The position numbers and the translations under genes are program-made. DNA of 64,000 nt from Anaerolineae bacterium (GTDB taxonomy: Bacteria; Chloroflexota; Anaerolineae; Aggregatilineales; UBA2796). The DNA lies in the NCBI GenBank assembly GCA_019637555.1, contig JAHBVK010000036.1:1-64000 (forward strand), read 5' to 3'. Positions 60,759 to 64,000 of this stretch are shown here, piece by piece; positions within the stretch are counted from its first letter, which is position 1; each line of letters begins with the position of its first letter. Below the pieces are notes generated by a model that saw only the letters and a program-made list of their open reading frames with translations, had not been told where the DNA came from and ran no database searches.

Positions 60759-61928
60759 CTACACCGACGTACTTTTCTCGAAAACAGGATAAAGCGGCAA
60801 CTCCTGAGCATCAGGCGACCATGCAGCACGCAATTTCACCAGCAGCTTAGTGAATGTTTCCCCTAACGCATGAAAGCTATCAAATTCCTGAGTTGCTTGC
60901 ACAAAAGCCTGCATGCGGAATATTGCACATTGTCGTATGCGATTAAGCTTATGCGGCGGAAAATCACCGATTAGCGCAGCTTCTAGCCAATTTCCACAGA
61001 AGCCCAAGAGCCACAAAGCGCACGCTGCCGTCATAACCGAGCGATATACTTTATCATCTGCGGCTTGCGAACAGTATTTGACCAATTCTGCCCGGTACGC
61101 TGCCTCTGCTTGCCTCCAAACTGCTTCAGGGACACGGTTTACAAACGCCATACCACAGGTGGGGAAGCCCATCCGCGCGTTAACTCCCTCCAACAAAGCA
61201 TGGTCAAAGTGGGCACTTTCGAAATCTATGAGATAAATACCGCCCTCATGATCAACCCAAGTGTTACTCGGAATTGGATCGCCATGATGCAGAACGTAGA
61301 ATCCATCCACCTGAGACAGATTGTCTGCAATCTGCTCCACGTCATCATAAGCATCAGGACGCACTGCAACGTTCAATTCCTCCACTGCTTTCAGGGTTGC
61401 TGGCAAATAGCCCAGCGGTTCAGGTGGACGTTCCACCTGTGGATGACCCAATTTGCGTCGGAAGGCTTCAAAAGTTGCGGATTTACCGAGAGTCTTGCCG
61501 TGCAGCATGCCTAAGGCTGCGCCGGAACGCAGTAGTGCTTGCTCTGCTTGGACTGTGTTAGTCCCCTGCAGGATTTTGTGCAGCGTATGGCCCTCTAGCA
61601 AATCCGCCATAACAAAGAAGCCTTTCCCTGCATCTCCGCCATACAATTGTGGGGCAAGAGCCGCGTCGCTGAACATACCAGCAAGAAACTCTAGGCTAGC
61701 CCACTCGTTTAATAGAGCACTATCAAAAAAACTTGGGTCGAACCCTATGGCGTCTTCACTACGCCAGCGTTTCAGGATAATGGTTTTAGGGGAACCAGCA
61801 GGCGATACCAAGACATCCAAACGGGCTACATGCCCACGATCCTCTAGCAATTGCCCAAAAGCCAGCTTCACTGCTCCGTCCCAAGCGTTTGATAAGATGC
61901 TTTCTATCGTCGGTAGTAGTTCATCCAT
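60759..61928 (-). CDS. APH-family phosphotransferase
   Basis: A 389-residue protein-kinase-like phosphotransferase. ATP-site Lys53 (ILKRWRSED), Glu80, catalytic loop HGDPIPSN (215-222) and metal Asp235 (YLIDFES) are all present. It lies in the aminoglycoside/choline/homoserine kinase group, and the natural acceptor cannot be told. The gene is bracketed by 60-bp direct repeats, each carrying a promoter. Drug resistance is not implied by sequence alone. Confidence 0.82.
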   Translation of the reverse strand: MDELLPTIESILSNAWDGAVKLAFGQLLEDRGHVARLDVLVSPAGSPKTIILKRWRSEDAIGFDPSFFDSALLNEWASLEFLAGMFSDAALAPQLYGGDAGKGFFVMADLLEGHTLHKILQGTNTVQAEQALLRSGAALGMLHGKTLGKSATFEAFRRKLGHPQVERPPEPLGYLPATLKAVEELNVAVRPDAYDDVEQIADNLSQVDGFYVLHHGDPIPSNTWVDHEGGIYLIDFESAHFDHALLEGVNARMGFPTCGMAFVNRVPEAVWRQAEAAYRAELVKYCSQAADDKVYRSVMTAACALWLLGFCGNWLEAALIGDFPPHKLNRIRQCAIFRMQAFVQATQEFDSFHALGETFTKLLVKLRAAWSPDAQELPLYPVFEKSTSV

Positions 61929-62046
61929 TGCAATTTGCCGTATGGTGACGTTGTTCGGCTAGAAGGCGAGATCGAACTTGGATCACTGGTGGCTGCATTT
62001 CTCTTATTTGGATCGCTCGAACGAGTGCGTTGATCTTGTGTCGAAT

Positions 62047-62106
62047 GGATTAACCCTCATTCTACAACAAGGTTCGCTTTCAGGTGAAGTTATGGGGCTA
62101 TAACAA
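62047..62106. repeat. 60-bp direct repeat, right copy
   Basis: Exact copy of 60634-60693 located upstream of the phosphotransferase gene; minus-strand promoter TTCACC (62088-62083) and TAGAAT (62064-62059). The spacing between copies is 1413 bp. Most of the 61929-62287 gap is this repeat plus the hppA promoter. Confidence 0.85.
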
Positions 62107-62155
62107 TAAAATGGTGACACAGGACAATCACCTAGCGAACTAGTGAAACCCCGTA

Positions 62156-62184
62156 TTGTTTTTACCCCCCTGAGCGAGTAGAAT
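62156..62184 (+). promoter_or_regulatory. Promoter of hppA
   Basis: TTGTTT (62156-62161), 17 bp, TAGAAT (62179-62184). About 100 nt of leader precedes the ATG, with a CACGGG/CCCGTG hairpin and a strong AGGAGGGGG ribosome site. Confidence 0.55.
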
Positions 62185-62287
62185 TTGCCTCCGCTTTTGT
62201 ATTTCACTGTCCATAACACGGGTGCTACAAACTTCCCGTGATGTGCAGAAAAAAAGCCTCAATTTACTTACAGGAGGGGGTTCTTCG

Positions 62288-64000
62288 ATGAACCAGACAT
62301 TTTCCCAGACCGAGATGACGATGATCTACGTCGTGCTCGGCATCGCTGTTGCGGGGTTGCTATACGCACTCTTCCTCGCGTCTCAAATTCTGCGTGAATC
62401 CAAAGGATCGCAGAAGATGCAGGAAGTGTGGAATTTCATCCGCACTGGCGCGAATGCATACCTCAGTTCGCAGCTACGTATCATTGCAGTGCTCATCGTA
62501 GTGCTGATGATCGCGCTATTCTTCAGTGTGTTCGTGGTGCAGCCAACACCATTCTCGGTGATCAAATTCTGCCCCGACCTCGCTGCGCAAGCTGAAGCCA
62601 ACTACCTGCAAAACGGTCCGACCAACGAAGCAGATCGTGCCGTTTTTGAGCAGAATAAAGCCGCTTACGAAAAAGTGGAAGCAGCACGTGCGACTCCCGG
62701 TGCTGAAGCCCCCACTACCGCGGAATTGGAGTCCGCAGCCATCATTCGCGGTCAGCTTGAAGCTGCCGTTGCCCGCGATGCCGCTCCGCTGTGCGATGCC
62801 GCGCGCATCAACATCGCACTGGGGCGCTCGATTGGCTTCCTCGTCGGCGCGTTGTTCTCCGCGATGGTCGGTTTCGTGGGTATGAACATGGCAGTGCAGG
62901 GTAATGTTCGCGTGGCAGCGGCAGCGGTTGACCCCAAGCGCGGCTACAGCGAAGCACTGCGTATCGCTTATCGCTCCGGCACGATCACCGGTATGCTCAC
63001 CGACGGTCTCGGTTTGCTCGGTGGCACGATCATCTTCCTAATATTTGGCATCGCCGCACCGGATGCCTTGCTCGGCTTCGGCTTCGGTGGTACGCTGCTG
63101 GCGCTGTTCATGCGCGTCGGTGGTGGTATCTACACCAAAGCCGCTGACGTTGGCGCTGACCTCGTAGGTAAGGTCGAAGCGGGCTTGCCGGAAGACGATC
63201 CGCGCAATGCCGCTGTAATCGCTGACCTCGTGGGCGACAACGTAGGTGACTGCGCTGGTATGGCGGCGGACATCTTCGAGAGCTACGAAGTGACTATCGT
63301 CTCCACCTTGATCCTAGGTGTGGCGATGGCGTTCTCCACCGGTCTGCAATTGTGGATCGTCTTCCCGCTGGTGGTGCGTGGTATCGGCGTTCTCAGCTCG
63401 ATCATCGGCACCTACTTCGTTCGCAGCACCAACGAAGAAAAGAACGCGCTCGGCGCAATCACGCGCGGCTTCCGCATTTCAGCGGTGGTCAGTGTGGTTC
63501 TGTTCTCCATCGTGACTCTGTTCTACATGAAAGATCCCAGCACAGGCGCGATCATCTGGCAGCCGTTAGCAGCCACGATCATCGGTATCATCCTCGCCAT
63601 TGTCATCGAGCAGGTAACGGCGATCTTCACCGATACCGAACACGAGGCAGTCAAGGATATCGCCCGCAACTCGCAGACAGGTCCGGCGACGGTAATCCTG
63701 CGCGGCTTGTCCGTCGGCATGGAGTCCAGCACGTGGGCGATCTTCGTGATCGCGGGTTCACTGCTGGCATCGCTGGTCATCTTCACGGCGTTCCCGCTGC
63801 CCGGTATCGATAAGTTCACCGCTGTGCTCTACGGCGTGGCGATGACAGGTATCGGTATGCTCACGCTGACGGGCAACAATGTGTCGATGGACGCCTTCGG
63901 TCCGATCTCCGACAACGCACAGGGCGTGGCGGAACTCTCCGGCGAAGCGGCACAAGCTGGCGATACGCTGGAGCAGCTTGACGCGGTGGGTAACACCACC
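62288..64000 (+). CDS. hppA: Membrane-bound ion-translocating pyrophosphatase (partial, runs off window)
   Basis: 571 residues are visible, open to the right edge. The PPi-site motif DVGADLVGKVEAGLPEDDPRN and DLVGDNVGDCAGMAADIFESYE (about residues 285-325) are exact. GNNVSMDAFGPISDNAQGVAEL and DAVGNTT occur near the end. The window stops one codon before the residue (Ala or Lys) that separates K+-dependent from K+-independent enzymes. An insert of about 85 residues between the second and third helices is bracketed by two Cys. It pumps H+ or Na+ at the expense of PPi. Confidence 0.95.
   Translation, partial: MNQTFSQTEMTMIYVVLGIAVAGLLYALFLASQILRESKGSQKMQEVWNFIRTGANAYLSSQLRIIAVLIVVLMIALFFSVFVVQPTPFSVIKFCPDLAAQAEANYLQNGPTNEADRAVFEQNKAAYEKVEAARATPGAEAPTTAELESAAIIRGQLEAAVARDAAPLCDAARINIALGRSIGFLVGALFSAMVGFVGMNMAVQGNVRVAAAAVDPKRGYSEALRIAYRSGTITGMLTDGLGLLGGTIIFLIFGIAAPDALLGFGFGGTLLALFMRVGGGIYTKAADVGADLVGKVEAGLPEDDPRNAAVIADLVGDNVGDCAGMAADIFESYEVTIVSTLILGVAMAFSTGLQLWIVFPLVVRGIGVLSSIIGTYFVRSTNEEKNALGAITRGFRISAVVSVVLFSIVTLFYMKDPSTGAIIWQPLAATIIGIILAIVIEQVTAIFTDTEHEAVKDIARNSQTGPATVILRGLSVGMESSTWAIFVIAGSLLASLVIFTAFPLPGIDKFTAVLYGVAMTGIGMLTLTGNNVSMDAFGPISDNAQGVAELSGEAAQAGDTLEQLDAVGNTT

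Noticed and set aside
60759-61928. Phosphotransferase flanked by direct repeats read as an antibiotic-resistance transposon
   Set aside because: No transposase or terminal inverted repeats; the APH fold covers many metabolic kinases.

Overview
The window looks like one chromosomal segment of an uncultivated Chloroflexota bacterium, probably of the Anaerolineae type. This is an inference from gene content, not from a marker gene. The content includes a LysW-type alpha-aminoadipate lysine pathway, many secreted beta-propeller and SUMF1-like proteins, a GT39-like membrane protein with a C-terminal beta-sandwich, a CoxG-type SRPBCC protein on a membrane tail, and a membrane pyrophosphatase. Coding is dense on both strands. 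There are no phage genes, no intact transposase and no CRISPR array. Two tRNA genes are present: Glu-CTC (minus) and Ser-CGA (plus).

Layout. 0-3.6 kb: a minus-strand set with a membrane-anchored restriction-nuclease-like protein and two tandem secreted beta-propellers. 4-8.4 kb: small housekeeping and stress genes (DUF6194, GNAT, RidA, glycine-zipper stress protein, DUF4126, methyltransferase). 8.6-12.2 kb: a surface-glycan operon (GT4, PIG-L deacetylase, flippase). 12.3-19.9 kb: CopC-like protein, fabF, ABM monooxygenase, YcaQ-like protein, methyltransferases, and a pentapeptide/TIR-like protein whose 3' end lies in a repeat. 20-24.7 kb: GT39-like protein, then feoA and a FeoB divided into two ORFs behind a palindromic operator candidate. 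24.7-32.1 kb: amidase, YcgQ-like protein, degenerate pore protein, GNAT, an M20 peptidase coupled to a degenerate sugar transferase, and a sugar epimerase/dehydrogenase pair.

32.6-41.1 kb: a candidate small RNA, tRNA-Glu, and the lysine genes in the order lysZ, lysJ, homocitrate synthase, (methyltransferase, unknown), homoaconitase large, (YqhA), homoaconitase small, homoisocitrate dehydrogenase. LysW, LysX, LysY and LysK are not in the window. 41-46 kb: a glycosidase-fold protein without catalytic Glu residues, two SUMF1-like lipoprotein/secreted paralogs, and a secreted beta-sandwich protein. 46-53 kb: tadA, tRNA-Ser, DUF1579-like, a VWA surface protein with a Thr-rich stalk, flavodoxin, a YHS mini-protein coupled to a DUF364 protein, CoxG and an orphan OmpR regulator. 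53-64 kb: HtrA protease, an oxidoreductase pseudogene, SMP-30-like propeller, aldo/keto reductase, O-methyltransferase, N-formylglutamate amidohydrolase-like protein, a phosphotransferase between 60-bp direct repeats, and hppA running off the right edge.

The most unusual layer is non-coding: several families of composite palindromic repeats. One 210-bp member (57676-57885) has 15-bp terminal inverted repeats and a 4-bp target duplication. It sits inside another long inverted-repeat element, and its internal hairpins covary between copies. A second copy supplies the last 25 codons and the stop of the pentapeptide gene. All functional calls come from reading the sequence; no database search was run.
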